Shown here: in pieces, positions 36,396 through 48,627 of the stretch | How positions within the stretch are numbered: the first letter of the stretch is position 1 | How the letters are laid out: every line of letters starts with the position of its first letter | Assembly (NCBI RefSeq): GCF_921293095.1 | Contig: NC_060252.1 | Span: 79,752,866 to 79,816,865 of the forward strand | DNA length: 64,000 nucleotides | Direction: 5' to 3' | From: Ischnura elegans | Taxonomy: Eukaryota; Arthropoda; Insecta; Odonata; Coenagrionidae | Notes under the pieces: generated by a model | Database searches by the model: none | What the model was told of the DNA's origin: nothing | Seen by the model: only the letters and a program-made list of their open reading frames with translations | Translations under genes and position numbers: made by a program

Positions 36396-37521
36396 CGCTG
36401 ACGTCACAATGAAACACGGCGTTTTAAATTATTTTTAAATGCCCAGATAACCAAAATTGAGATATTTGTATAGCATATTTGGCTGATAATCGCATCATGT
36501 CCACCTGGAAATTGAACGCCGTTTCAGCTGGTGTTTATTTTGACATTTTATTGGCAGCCATCCAATTCCGCACTACGCAACGCGGAGACGAAACTTTAAA
36601 CATTTCAAACGCCTCCCGCCTCATCCCTCCGGGCAATGCCTTCAAAATCGGTCGTCCCCGGAAAAGTAAACTGCTCTCCCGTCTCCACGACCAACACAAA
36701 CAGACACAAAGCAGCCCGGCATGTACACAATCTCACACACAAATGCCAGGGTGTCTGGCACGGGCTGGATAAGGAGGAAGAGGACGCGATATAGGGAAGT
36801 AAGAGAGGACGAGGAAGAGATATCCCGCAGGCGGTGGCGAGGGGGAGGGAATACAAGGATATATCTCGCGGTCTCCCATGGGGTTCAGGAGCCGAGGTTT
36901 TGGTGACGGCTGTGGGGTGGGGCGGGTAAAGGAGGGTAACCGCGGTGCTTGCGGAAGGCGAGAGGTGAATTCTAGGAGTGGGACAAAAACTGATGAGTAG
37001 GAAAGGGGTGAATCAGGCTTATGCACAAATATCTGGTATTTTCATCAAGTTAATTTATGCTACGAGTGATTTTATTTTCATTAAAATAATGAAAATGGTA
37101 GAAATATAAAACAAAGTAAACTGGTAAATTTTTAAGGAAGTAGAAATGAAAAAAAAATGCTGCAAATATTCTAAAAGTGAACGAGATAATTTGGCCAATT
37201 ATAAATAATAGGCCAAAGAAAATCCATCTCATAACGGGATTCACGAGCTAGGAATTAAGATAAGGTTGTTGTAATTATTTTTTTCTACAAATCTTGATTG
37301 AGGGATGAGACGGTAGACGTTTGAAATGTTTAAAGTTTCGTCTCTGCGTTGCGTAGTGCGGAATTGGATGGCTGCCAATAAAAAATGTCAAAATAAACAT
37401 CAGCTGTAACGGCGTTCAATTTTCAGGTGGACATGATGCGATTAGTAGCCAAAAATGCTATACAGATATCTCAATTTTGGTTACTCTGGGATTTAAAAAT
37501 AATTAAAAATTGCAGTCAGCG
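36396..37521. mobile_element. Long-TIR DNA element with GC-rich interior
   Basis: Left TIR about 36396-36612 and right TIR about 37317-37521 are strongly matching reverse complements; blocks such as CGCATCATGTCCACCTG, GGCAGCCATCCAATTCCGCA and GAAACTTTAAACATTTCAAA are exact or nearly so. Outer ends read CGCTGAC/GTCAGCG. No transposase frame lies between. The interior 36620-36990 is GC- and purine-rich and unlike the TIRs, followed by AT-rich DNA. No convincing target duplication, so superfamily is undetermined. Confidence 0.7.
36399..36406. promoter_or_regulatory. CRE-like palindrome TGACGTCA
   Basis: Exact consensus at the very start of the left TIR of the 36.4-kb element; not conserved in the right TIR. 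Confidence 0.15.
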
Positions 37522-39865
37522 AAATTATTGACGCCAAAAGTCAACGAACGTGGTGGAAACCCGAAGAGAATGCAATAATCAAAGTGTGTAAAATACTACA
37601 GATTTTTTTGTATAATTACTATAGATGAATTTCCACAAAGTGAAATCGTCAAGAATCAATCTAAGATAAATTTTTATTTTTTTATTTTATGTGCAATAGA
37701 ACTTAGGAAATCGATATGAAAATAACCGTTCCATTTTCATTTTAAATTTAAATCATTTAAAATCGGTCATACTTATTACCTTTATAAAGATTCATGCGGA
37801 ACCAGGAGAAAATGTTTTCACAGGAGTAAATGGGGTTGGAGGGAATGAGATGGCGAATTAAACCGATTGAGGATGTAGGGAAGGATGATAAGTAGAGATG
37901 AGAAATGAGGAAGGCTTAACATGATGCTTAGCGGTTTCTAGGAAGGGCGTTAGTGCATAAAAGTGAAGCTAACAGAAGTCTGGTTACCAATGCAGCTTCC
38001 ATGGTGATTTACCGCACTTATTGTTTCTCCCGTAAGCGTGCGTGTTTGATAAATCGTCAAGTTTGTAGTGATTCGAAGCTTCGCATCCATTCAGAGGGTG
38101 AGTTGCGATCATGGATTTCTTCAAAGTGATAGATAAATATTTACTTTTACTAGCCATTGAAAATATGTATGCATGTATGGGCTACGCACTTAGTTAACTT
38201 CCTTTGGCTTTATATTGGAAAGATTTGATCGTGCTTTCATTAGAGAATATTTTGAGTGTTTTTCGTGGCTATATTTATAATAAGACCATTTTATTACTAA
38301 TTTACCCGAGGTGCATCAGTGCTGAGAACATCTGGCTTCACCTGCCAAACGTAGGAGGTATAGCGAACTACCTGTCCAGGAACCTATGTGATATGATTAG
38401 GCAATAACGAAATATTGGGAGTATTTGAAGGTGAGCGTACATATGGATAAAACTGGTACAAAGGAATTGCTTGAAATGGCGAAATGGATGGGAAAAATAC
38501 AAAACTAGCCGTGAATTCACCAAAATCAACATGGCGATACGGAGGCACGAGGTGTAATATTCGTTTACGCTGACCACAGCGGCGAGTATTGAAATTGAAT
38601 TAATGCAGTGACATAAAATATCCAAAATAAAGAAAAATGACTATGAATTAATAAACGAAAAAAATCTGGTGTTAACAAATACTGAAAATTAACAAAAAAT
38701 TACACAAACCAGAAAAATTGAAATTAACGAATCATCCACGAATTAATAAAGAAGTATACAACTAGGTCAGTAGCTAATTTTGCGTCTTGTAATAAAATTT
38801 CAGTGACTGCATTAAGCGGTAAATATCGCTATGAAGCAATTCACATTTTAATTCTGAAAGAAATTAAATATGGTTAAATTGAAATTTTCCCAAGTGAAAG
38901 TTGAAAAGGAAGGTACAAGATTTATATTTTACCGCGCCAAAACTATAATGAGAATGTTGTTCACTAGCCTCAACACCAGTTCCATTGGTCGTAAACGCTG
39001 GTATGATTGAATGGGTCTCAAGATATTAAGTTGGATGTTTTAAATTCCTATTTTACAATTAAAACAATCATATCTGCGTTAAATCAGACTCCATTTGGTG
39101 AGGAAAAATCAACTAAGACGGAAAATTCACTCCTATCCGGAACTCTAAGGATCAGCAAATTTGCACTTGCAGGCGCTGGATTTACTTGGAGAAATGATTA
39201 GAGAGAAAGGGGTTTCGACAAATAGAAAAGCTTACTCTGGAGCTGCATACTTTTAAGTAAACATGAGTAATATCTACGCAAAGTAAGCGGGGACCCCGAA
39301 GTGAAAAGTGAAATTTCATCGGTTCCGGAAAATCCGAGATGAGACTCAAGAACGTTCCTCCTCCAGCAATAAGTTTTCAACCGGCATGAAAGAGAAATAT
39401 TTGAACACGTACTCGAAGTTAAAACATTTCGACTTCGAGCTTGAATTTTCATTATATGCGAAAAACCTTGATGATTTTATGCCCCATTTTAGGTATAGCC
39501 AGCACAGACAAGAGGCATATACAGTAAGTGTAAATTAATCATGGAAATTGGAGGTGTAAGTTTGAATAATTTATCTCATTTAATTAAACCGCTATCCGTT
39601 TGTCTTCACAGCAATCATTTATTTATTTTGTTCCCTTCAATGAATGATTAGAAGGAAAAAAATGTGGCAAAACCTCACCCCCATTGGGAAGAAACATTTG
39701 TATGTGCTAATCATAGGAGAACGACTCTAACCACGCAAGTCTCTTATAGGTTCTTGTTCAATTGTTTCTTTAGAAAAGTAATTCTCTTAAACACATCGGC
39801 TTGGAATTCAAAACTTCTATAGGAAGCGGTATGAGCCTGAAGTAACTCATTTCAATTCACGAAAA
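37522..39865. other. AT-rich intergenic DNA
   Basis: No gene or repeat recognised; short frames only. Confidence 0.4.
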
Positions 39866-40175
39866 TAATTATTAATCTGAGAGATTTTCTCTACAGTATC
39901 ACTTTTATTTTGATCGTAGTATGAAAATTCAAGCTATTCATGCAAAAACGTAAAGTAGGAAATTTTGTGGTAAATATTTTATTACTTGAATTTACTGGAA
40001 AACAGCAAATACCGAAAAAATATTTTTTCTTCACATCCTTTGCCATTCAACACTAAGAATTATAAATCTGAGAGTTTTTCATGCTAAAACGTTAAATAGG
40101 AAATTTTGTGATAAAAATTTTATTAGGTGCATATTCCGAAAAAATATCAAATATGAAAATGAGGATTTTTTCTTG
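39866..40175 (+). repeat. Two diverged tandem units, period about 137-190 bp
   Basis: AAATCTGAGAG-like and GCAAAAACGTAAAGTAGGAA / GCTAAAACGTTAAATAGGAA blocks recur, each followed by ATTTTGTG.TAAA.ATTTTATTA and a CCGAAAAAATAT block. Spacing varies through indels. Confidence 0.55.
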
Positions 40176-43060
40176 ACATCCCCAGCCGCTGAATATCATT
40201 ACATTACTTCACAAAGCCTAATAACTCAATCCAATCACACTGCATGACTAAGCTTTCTACAGAAGAAAAATATTTCCCGTTCTTTACATGAATATAGAGC
40301 CGGCATATTGTTTTTTTTTTAGTTTTTCTATGTCCTCTTTCTGATGACTTCGACTCTTAAATGTGCTCCTTTGCAACGCGTAGAGAGAACTTGGCTTAAT
40401 GGTGCTGCATTTTATGTGACCACGTAGCCATTTCCGAGGAGGTGACTGATTAATCCTCAAATGGCCAATTCAATCGTCGGTAATTACTTCCTATTCAAAT
40501 GTAAGAGGCACAAATTTACGGATATTCTAAAGATTGCTAGAATCCAGTGATATCCAATAGGGAAGGATACTTAACGTCCTTGCAAATCAATTCGCCACGC
40601 AAATTTATCGATGGAAAATTCCGATTTTAGTCTACCATTCAAGAATCCATTCTACATGGATTCGGTGAGAGAAGGGGTTTCATCCAACAGTTTCGACATT
40701 ATGGAAATGAGGAGGTCATTAATTTTGTCCGCCTTGAATCTGGAAAATAAGTCATGCTCAAGCCTGATCCCATGACTAACGAGAACCCTTGTTCATAGTG
40801 TAACATGAGATGGCGGAAGAAAATTATTCCTCCAATTCACAGCGTGATCGATTCTGATGTAAGCCAGAAGGTGGGTATCTAACAAATGCACACACTGATG
40901 GATTTATACGCCTTTGAGCGTCAGAGAATTTATGAACTCCTGAGAGGCCGCGTTAAACAGAAGTTTCCTTGCGGCGAAGAAATACGATTTCTTTGGACGT
41001 GTGCGATAAACAGCTGTTATATCGGCTGAAATTGAATTTGGATACCTATACTTCATGTTTTTCGAGCAAGCCCTCTTTCATGAATTTGTTCCATACTCAC
41101 TCATATCTCGATTTGCTTGTGGCATTAGATGGGATGAACTCATTTTTGTTGGAATGATAAATATCGTAGGGAGAAGGTATTGTTTTTCAGCAGTGCTATG
41201 AGAAGTTTGACCAAAATGTAACAAATATTTTGGCAGCCACAACACCAAGTTTCTGTAAACATTCAATATCATTTGTGACATATGTCTAGAAGCACGCCCA
41301 ACAGGCATCTATGTAACTCCATTTAATTTAGTATTTAGCAGAAATTTTGCGACTTTTATGCATAGATTGATTAAGGAAATAGAACTGTGTATAATAGAGG
41401 CATCACGCAAGGATTCAACTAATTACATAAACAAAAATAGAGAGCTAGTTTATAATACGGCTACATATTATTTGTCATTTGAGAAAACCTAGACGCTTCG
41501 TGTAAATGAAGCAACTACAATGATCAAATTCAGATGAAAAAAGTAACATGAAAAGGAGTTAAGGGCTTGCAAGTTTTTTTTATGGAAAATAAACTGTGAG
41601 TAAATTTGAACAAATAGCAAAGAGAGGAAGATTAGAATAAATCAACACCTTAAATGTAAAATATAAGAGAGAAGTATTAATCAGTGGATATATCAATCAT
41701 TGGGAAAAAGAAATAAGAGAGTAATGCGAGTAATGAGAGGACTTTGGAAGTGGGATTAACTGTGAAGAAATATGAAAACTGTAATACTAACCATACCAAA
41801 CAGTCACGAAGAAACATTGCCCGAATGAAATTTAAAACGTATTACTTTCTCCAATTATCAAATTAATAGATTTTTTTAAGGTGTATGAATGAACGTTTAT
41901 ATGAATAAGTTTCGTCCGATACACTTCAACTACTGAGAGGTATACATACAGTTGCTGCACCAACTTAATAGAATAAATAAACGAACAAATACATGTATCG
42001 GATCGCATCGAATACGTTAGCCAATCCGGGGTTTGAATATGATCTGTAATGATCGCACCCCTTTCAAGGTTTGAACATTAATTAAACTGAAAATGTTCGT
42101 TGCATTGAAGTGTCCTTAAAAAGAGAGCGTTGGGATGAAAACACCTCTAGAATATTAAAATAAGAATGTTCTCGGAAGCAATGAATGTGAAGTAAGACAC
42201 AAAGTATGAGGAGTTGAAACTGAAGCATCCAATGAAACCAGAATGGTAATTGTAAATCACTGCGACAATAACTTTTTTGATCGATAAAAATGCTCAATTC
42301 ATAATCACGCTCTGACGGCGATTAAAAATCTAATGGCTTGATGATAAAAAACACTGATGAGCCACTCCCAAAATTATTCAAATTTTATGGACAGTATCGT
42401 TTTTAAATTAACTAAAATTAAAAATAGAGTATTCAATTCTACCCTTACTCCAACACCACAATGTATTCTCACGCTAAGCTCTGATGAGGTCATGAAGATA
42501 TGAATAAAAGCCTTCTTATAATTTCGTTAATTTTCCGTGAATAATTTGGCAACTGAAAACCAGTATCATTCAAAATACTCATCAATAGCATAGAGGAGGG
42601 TCGTCGCACCTCCTGGAGAAATTTCAGGGTCTGTGAGATATTAATGTTAATGGGCAGCACGCTTATATTGACATGGCTATGTAGAATTCATATGTAAACT
42701 TATGAGTGCCCTTGTAATTTGAGCAAATAATTATGATAGAGAAAACGTTGATGCCATAAAGATAAATAGAAAAATTATACCGTTATCGGATAAAAATCTT
42801 CAAAAAAAAAAAAAACAACTCATAAGTACTAACATCATCGAACGGTATTAGTTATATGGGTTCCATTAAATGTTTCAATGGTCAATAACATTGAATCCGA
42901 TATACATGAACGAATTTTTATTATTATGCTCTGGGAAACCCATATGTGCAAAAAACAGAAATATAGATACTTAGTGAAAATCATTCAAAGATATTAGGAA
43001 CTCAAGTTTCATAAAATTACACCAGGGACAATAATACTGGCACCTCGAAGTCAATAATAA
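40176..43060. other. AT-rich intergenic DNA
   Basis: No supported gene; a 14-base poly(A) run at 42802-42815. Confidence 0.4.
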
Positions 43061-43540
43061 TACATGAAGACTCTCCTATTTTATATGTTAAAGAGGACAA
43101 TATTCAGAGAGATGAGGGGTGAAGTGGAGGATATGAATGTGAAGGAATGGAAAAGGATCCCGGATTTTTGGTGGGACTGCTCGTGGAACCAATTCTGCCA
43201 ATGGATGGATCAGTGCCGCGTTGAGGCCGGGGCAGAGAGAAAGAAGAGAAGGCGGCCGCCGAGGCGGTCGGTGCGGCACAGCGGGGGAAAACTCCGCGGG
43301 CAGACACACACAGCCATTCTGCGAGCTTTTGCATTAAGTTTTTTTTTTATTTTCCCAACCGTACATCCACCCCCCATTCCCCCACGCCACCTTATAGTGG
43401 CGGCCTCATCCAAACTACGATTCCAACCCCTCCTTTTCCTCCCACCCTCCTACACCCCACCCCTCTCTCCACGCCTTATGATCATTCTCTTTATTTTTTT
43501 TCTCTATCTCTCCACCACCTCCCACCAAACATAAAGAGGT
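43061..43540. other. GC-rich then pyrimidine-rich block
   Basis: A CpG-rich core at 43215-43310 is followed by a C/T-rich stretch to 43520. A 156-codon + frame (43064-43534) crosses it. Its first part has a protein-like composition with several tryptophans, but it then dissolves into basic and Pro/Ser/Phe low complexity, and no domain is recognisable. I treat it as an open frame without support rather than a gene. Confidence 0.25.
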
Positions 43541-46035
43541 CAGTCGCACAAGAGACGTGACCTAGTTGGGGATGAAAGACAAATTACTCGCAATTTATTC
43601 GAAGGGGGGAATTATTATTCCGGCAGAGCTGAGGGCGTAGCAGTTTGTGGATGGTTTTCTTTCTTCGTGTTGGTCTCGCCACATGTGCTCCTCCATGCAT
43701 GTGTGTGTGTGTTATCTGTGCTGGCGAGAGAGTGCCAAAGTTCACGAAGACCACGGCTAGGCGAATACTTCGTCCCTGTTCTTGGGGCTATGAACGAATG
43801 AACTGGCGGCAATGTATTCTAAACTCTTGATAATTGCGGTCTAAAATGTATGAAATTAAACAGCAATAGATTGAAATTGATATTATAGTCGTACGGATTA
43901 ACGATGAAATATTTTAATTTTCATTGATAGGCTACACACAAATCAGAGCGATTGACTAGTTACTCTTATAGGAAATTCATTGTAATAACATAGAAAGAGC
44001 TTTAGTAATTTTCCACGCAGTTAAAAATAGTCAGGAAAATTACTGCAGCTGTTTGTACCGTATTAAATATGAATATTTCTCGTCTTTACGAAGTCTTATA
44101 GACATATACTCTTAGGACAAATACAAGAGTCTTCACTAAGATACTTATAGAGTAATTGAAATAATTTGTACCGAAGGATATTTTTCAATCACAATATCAA
44201 CCACCTTTCCATCATAACAGCGGTGATTAATTATTCCCATAAAGGATGCTAAAAATCTAAAAATGTACTTTTATGAGTTATATGTATTGCTGTGGGTAGT
44301 TTGTTTTACTATAATGATGAAAAATTAATAATTGGTCTTGTTTTCAAGAAATATGTATGCGACAGACGTCCTTCATATTTACTTGCACTTACAAGCTTTC
44401 AAATATAAAGCGATTTGATGTGGTTACTCCATGTCCATATCATGTACCTTTTTCTTTTATTAGTCGGAAAGTTTCACATCTTGGTGGCACAGGAAAAGCA
44501 ACAGAAAGTTAGAGAGTTGAGAACAAACAAGGCTACTTATTCGATGAAGTTTTTGATGCTTTATCCAACAGAAACAGGTTTTCGAGCCCATACTACCCCT
44601 TTCAATGTTTACACAGACGACCTTTTTCAGCGAACACTTTCTAAAGCAAAAAAGTAAGCATCAAAGAGGCGTATAAATAAAAAAACTTGAACAAATTCAA
44701 GGACATAAATATTGCAAACCTAAGCAATGTAAGGACCTAAATTAGAAAAGTTTACTATGGAAAGCGATTTCAATGTGAAATCGAACAACATGGAATTTAT
44801 ATCTTGAAAAGACTTGGGAGATTGGAATAAGAATGTTTGAGAAGGCCTTCGATAGGTTCTGTGGCACCTATCTTTATCCATTGTGCCAACCTTATGATCA
44901 TCGCACGAGCTATATACAGAGAAAAAGAGCGTGTAGTATGAATGGTCTCCTATTCATCCTAAGTTACGTCACAACATTTCTCAACTTTAGAAACCGTGAG
45001 GTCAGTTGAAAAATTTAAAGGTTTTCTCTCAGTAAAATAATTTAACGAATACGAAGCATTCAATTATAAAAAATATATTCAGTTGATAGGAGATTTATTA
45101 TTTTTTAATACAATGAAGATATTTGGAAATAGAAGTTTTGCAAATTTTTAGTCACTTAGCAATCAGAAAAGCCAAACGTAAACAAGATCTGTAGGTCTAG
45201 TACTACGGAAAAAATCCGTTAGCAAGAGCAGAAGACTATGGCAATACTGCTTGAATACATTCAGGAGGATAAATGCTGAATTGTTTTGATTCATAAAAAA
45301 TACGACCGACTCCGTCAGCAATTAGCCTGGAGGAAGCCCTATCCGCTCCAGGTCCTTACCTAGTTGGTGACGAGATGACAGATATAATAGACGATGATAT
45401 ATTCAATTCTTTAGTACAATATTCAATACACACACATCTTTCGACAATTTTCACACCTAAATTCCTTTTTGTAATCGCCACGAAAACATTTTGAGTATGT
45501 AAGAAATTCATTCAAACCAAAGACTTACTTGGATGCACCTGATGGGGGTAATGTGGCAAATTTTGAACTCAAGAAAAAAGATACCGCGTGAACTAAAGCG
45601 ACAAAATTTAATTGAAGGAAGATATAATAAATTCCTGACAGTGAACCATCCGTTAAAAGTGCATTATTTTGCAGTCATTATGAAAACGAAATACAAGGAC
45701 AGCAAAACATAAATGGAAACAGCAACTCAAGAAGAACAAGAGAGAAAAGAGTTAATCAATTAGGATAGGCAATGCGGGTATTAAACAGGATTATACAGTA
45801 CAATAAAGTGAGCCATTTCATATAAAACTCGGTGACACAAGTGAAACATATTCGTAAAAGAAATATCAGGTGAGTAAGTATTATTATTGAAGAATATAGA
45901 TTTGTAGAAAGAGCATTTTATTGTATTTAATTCTGCAGCATCTAATAAGGCACATATTGATCAATTTACATCGGGATGTTCAAAATATTTAACAACTATA
46001 AGAGCACGTACAACTATGGCTTGAATTGGGGAAAT
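43541..46035. other. AT-rich intergenic DNA
   Basis: A short GT run at 43700-43711. An 80-codon + frame at 44415-44657 begins with a hydrophobic stretch but matches nothing known to me. Confidence 0.35.
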
Positions 46036-46115
46036 TTACTCACGCGGGACTCAAACCTGCGACTGTTTTTTGTCAGGCTAGGACTTTACCCCGCCGCTAT
46101 CGAGACCGACATGCC
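46036..46115 (-). repeat. tRNA-like SINE head, minus strand
   Basis: Minus strand reads GATAGCGGCGGGGTAAAGTC (box-A side), CTAGCCTGACAAAAAACAG, then box B CAGGTTTGAGTCCCGCG (core at 46047-46059 on the + strand). The AAAG.CCTAGCCTGACAAAA stretch is of the kind seen in arthropod tRNA-derived SINEs. Confidence 0.5.
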
Positions 46116-46649
46116 CTTAATTTAAAAGGCCTTAAAAGGAAGCATATAGTATATGAGACGCACTGTTGCCATGAATACTGGACAAAGAAATTAGAAAATA
46201 TATGAGCACACGCAAAAATATTATAGTAAACTAAAAATAGGTATCAAGAGGAAAAAAATTAAAATGGGATAAAGAAGGTAATTGATTGCCGGCAAGAATT
46301 TTTTTTTAGCATTAATGAAATGAATGAGGGTGAATATGCACCAATTGAATGCATCCTTTTAAGAACCATGGCTTACAGAATTTAGATTTTCAACGAGGGT
46401 ATTTAATTTGGCAATCAAAAAAAAGGTAATGAAGAAAACATTCGAACACCTGAATTGGCAAGAATACTTAACCATATATCAATATATTAATGGATTGTAA
46501 GCAAATTATTTTGGGATTAAAACGGAAGGAATGTAAATCAGAGGCTCCAATTTTAATCCAAAATCATCTTTATCCAATTCATCATTGCTTTAAAAAAAAA
46601 AGGTTGCGTGATTAGTGTGATATAATAAAATACATTTTCCATACAAATT
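46116..46649. other. AT-rich intergenic DNA
   Basis: Nothing recognised. Confidence 0.4.
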
Positions 46650-47943
46650 GGATTGAAATTCCCTCTTCCTGCTATGAAATCCTTGAAATTTGGTTTTGAT
46701 GATACCTAAATCCATGGTCCCATGAAAAAGTAAAAACATAATGGATCCATTTAATTTTTAATGGATTCACCAATTGGTGTGACGACTTTGGCCTAGAATT
46801 AATGGTAAGCACACATGCTTATTTTGTTCCTTCAGATTTTGTCAATTTCCCATACAACTTGGTCTTATTTTTCTAAACTTAAAACCGACGCATAAAAATC
46901 CATTGATTTGACAAGATTGGAAAAGGTTCTCCTTAAAAAAGGTATAAAAAACGACCATTATCTTGTTGAACAGTAAAAAATCGCTGTAGAGTGTTTTCAA
47001 GTGTTGGAAAAACTTATTACTTAAATACCAAGCTATCTCTGTTAAATAACTGTTTGTGCAGTATATGAAATGCCTTGCTTTTAAAGTGGCCTTATTCCTA
47101 TAGTGTGGGCAAATCAAAACTTTTAAACCATCAGGGATATGGCCATTCCAGGTTTTGGTACGGGTTAATTTTTAAGGCAGTAATGCCTCGGTCAATTCTG
47201 CTGATGCATTAGTCTTCCATTTCACAACAGGCTTTCAACGCACGCCCCTTTACGAGTACGCATCCTCTTGGAACTACAAATTATTGATACTGATCGTGAA
47301 AAAATGGTACAGAGGCCCGGTGTGGGGTCAATTGTTTGCAGGATAATGGGCCAGAAAATAATGTATGCCAATGATCAATTAAACTTCAAAGATAAATATG
47401 AAAGACCATTTTCTTTAAAAAGCAATACATTTTAATGCCGATGTTCGATTAATTCACAGGCCATTATTTCATACCTCTCGAAGCGGCAATTGTTTGCTAA
47501 ATGGTCAATAATTCCTATGAATCGAGACAAAAAAAATTCAGCTTCATTTAAAGGAGGCCTTTGTGAAGAGGTACAAAGTGCGACATTGTTTTAGTGTGTT
47601 TTTCCGCATTAAAAACATTTAAAAAGTCTCTATCTATCGTTTTTTACACCTTTTTTTAGGTGATCCTGTTCCTATCTTGTTAAATCGATGGATTTTCATG
47701 CATCGGCTTTATTTTTAGAAAAACAAGACCAAGTTGTATGGGTATAATTGGAAAAAACTGAAGGAACAAAATAAGTATATGTGCTTACCATTAATTCTTG
47801 GCCAAAGTAGTCACACCAATAGGTGAATCCATCAAAAATTAAATTGATCAATTTTAATTTACTTTTTCACTAAACCAAGGATTCTGGTACCATCAAAACC
47901 CAATTTCCAGGATTCCATGGCATGAAAATGGTATTTAAATCCC
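46650..47943. repeat. 1.3-kb foldback element
   Basis: Outer arms 46650 to about 47030 and about 47560 to 47943 are imperfect reverse complements. Matching blocks include TTTGGTTTTGATG, AGTCACACCAATAGGTG versus CACCAATTGGTGTGACGACT, TAATGGTAAGCACA, TTGTTCCTTCAG and ACTTGGTCTTATTTTTCTAA. The middle 0.5 kb is unpaired and non-coding. A 91-codon minus frame (46842-47117) lies in the left arm and is not preserved in the other. No target duplication or transposase. Confidence 0.65.
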
Positions 47944-48034
47944 ATTATAGCCCACTCTATTTAGAGGTCAAATATATTTCCGACATTTGCATTAAGAAAA
48001 AATATTGTTTTTCATTTTGGCCTCTCCTCATTAC

Positions 48035-48627
48035 CCTTCCGTGATTGTGCCCAGAAAGCTTTCGCGAACAGCTGTGTGGGGTAACTCAGGTACCCTATTA
48101 ATTCATATTTTATAAGTTGTTGTTTAGTATTTCCTGTAATTAAACACCATGGCTCTTCTTTAACGATATAATATCTTTTATCTATAATTAATAAATACAT
48201 TGTAGGCTACACTAGGTTTTTATATTGATTTTGTGCGAAATGGCAGGTATATTTCATATTTTGCTATTGTAACTGGACATTGACTAACATGCTATGAAAA
48301 AAGTAAATACGGTGCCGTCATGTAGAATATTGGCGATATTGAAGTTATAACACATTGAAATTTATTGCATTCAACCTATATCCCTGCACTCATATATCAA
48401 ACAAGTTTTTTTTCCTCCCGCCAACAGCTGTGCTGGGTAAAGTTACCACACCAATAAAAATTATATTTTTCAAAAACAATTTAAGTATAAAAAAACAATC
48501 ATTCGTCGCCTAAATAATGAAAAAATGGTTTAGGTCAAAAAAAAATATCATTGGGACAAAATAAAAAAAAATGTGCAACATTAACATAGTTTGGGGTAGC
48601 TGAGTTACCCCGCACAGTCACAGAAGG
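48035..48627. mobile_element. Candidate small TIR element
   Basis: Left end CCTTCCGTGATTGTGC then, after a 27-bp insertion, GGGGTAACTCAGGTACCC; right end GGGGTAGCTGAGTTACCCCG then CACAGTCACAGAAGG, its reverse complement. ATTA flanks both ends (with one extra base on the left), a possible target duplication. The inserted CAGCTGTG-GGTAA piece recurs at about 48425. No coding capacity. Confidence 0.45.

Noticed and set aside
43064-43534. 156-codon + frame
   Set aside because: Crosses a CpG-rich patch and a C/T-rich tract; basic and Pro/Ser low complexity, no recognisable domain, opposite-strand frames equally long.
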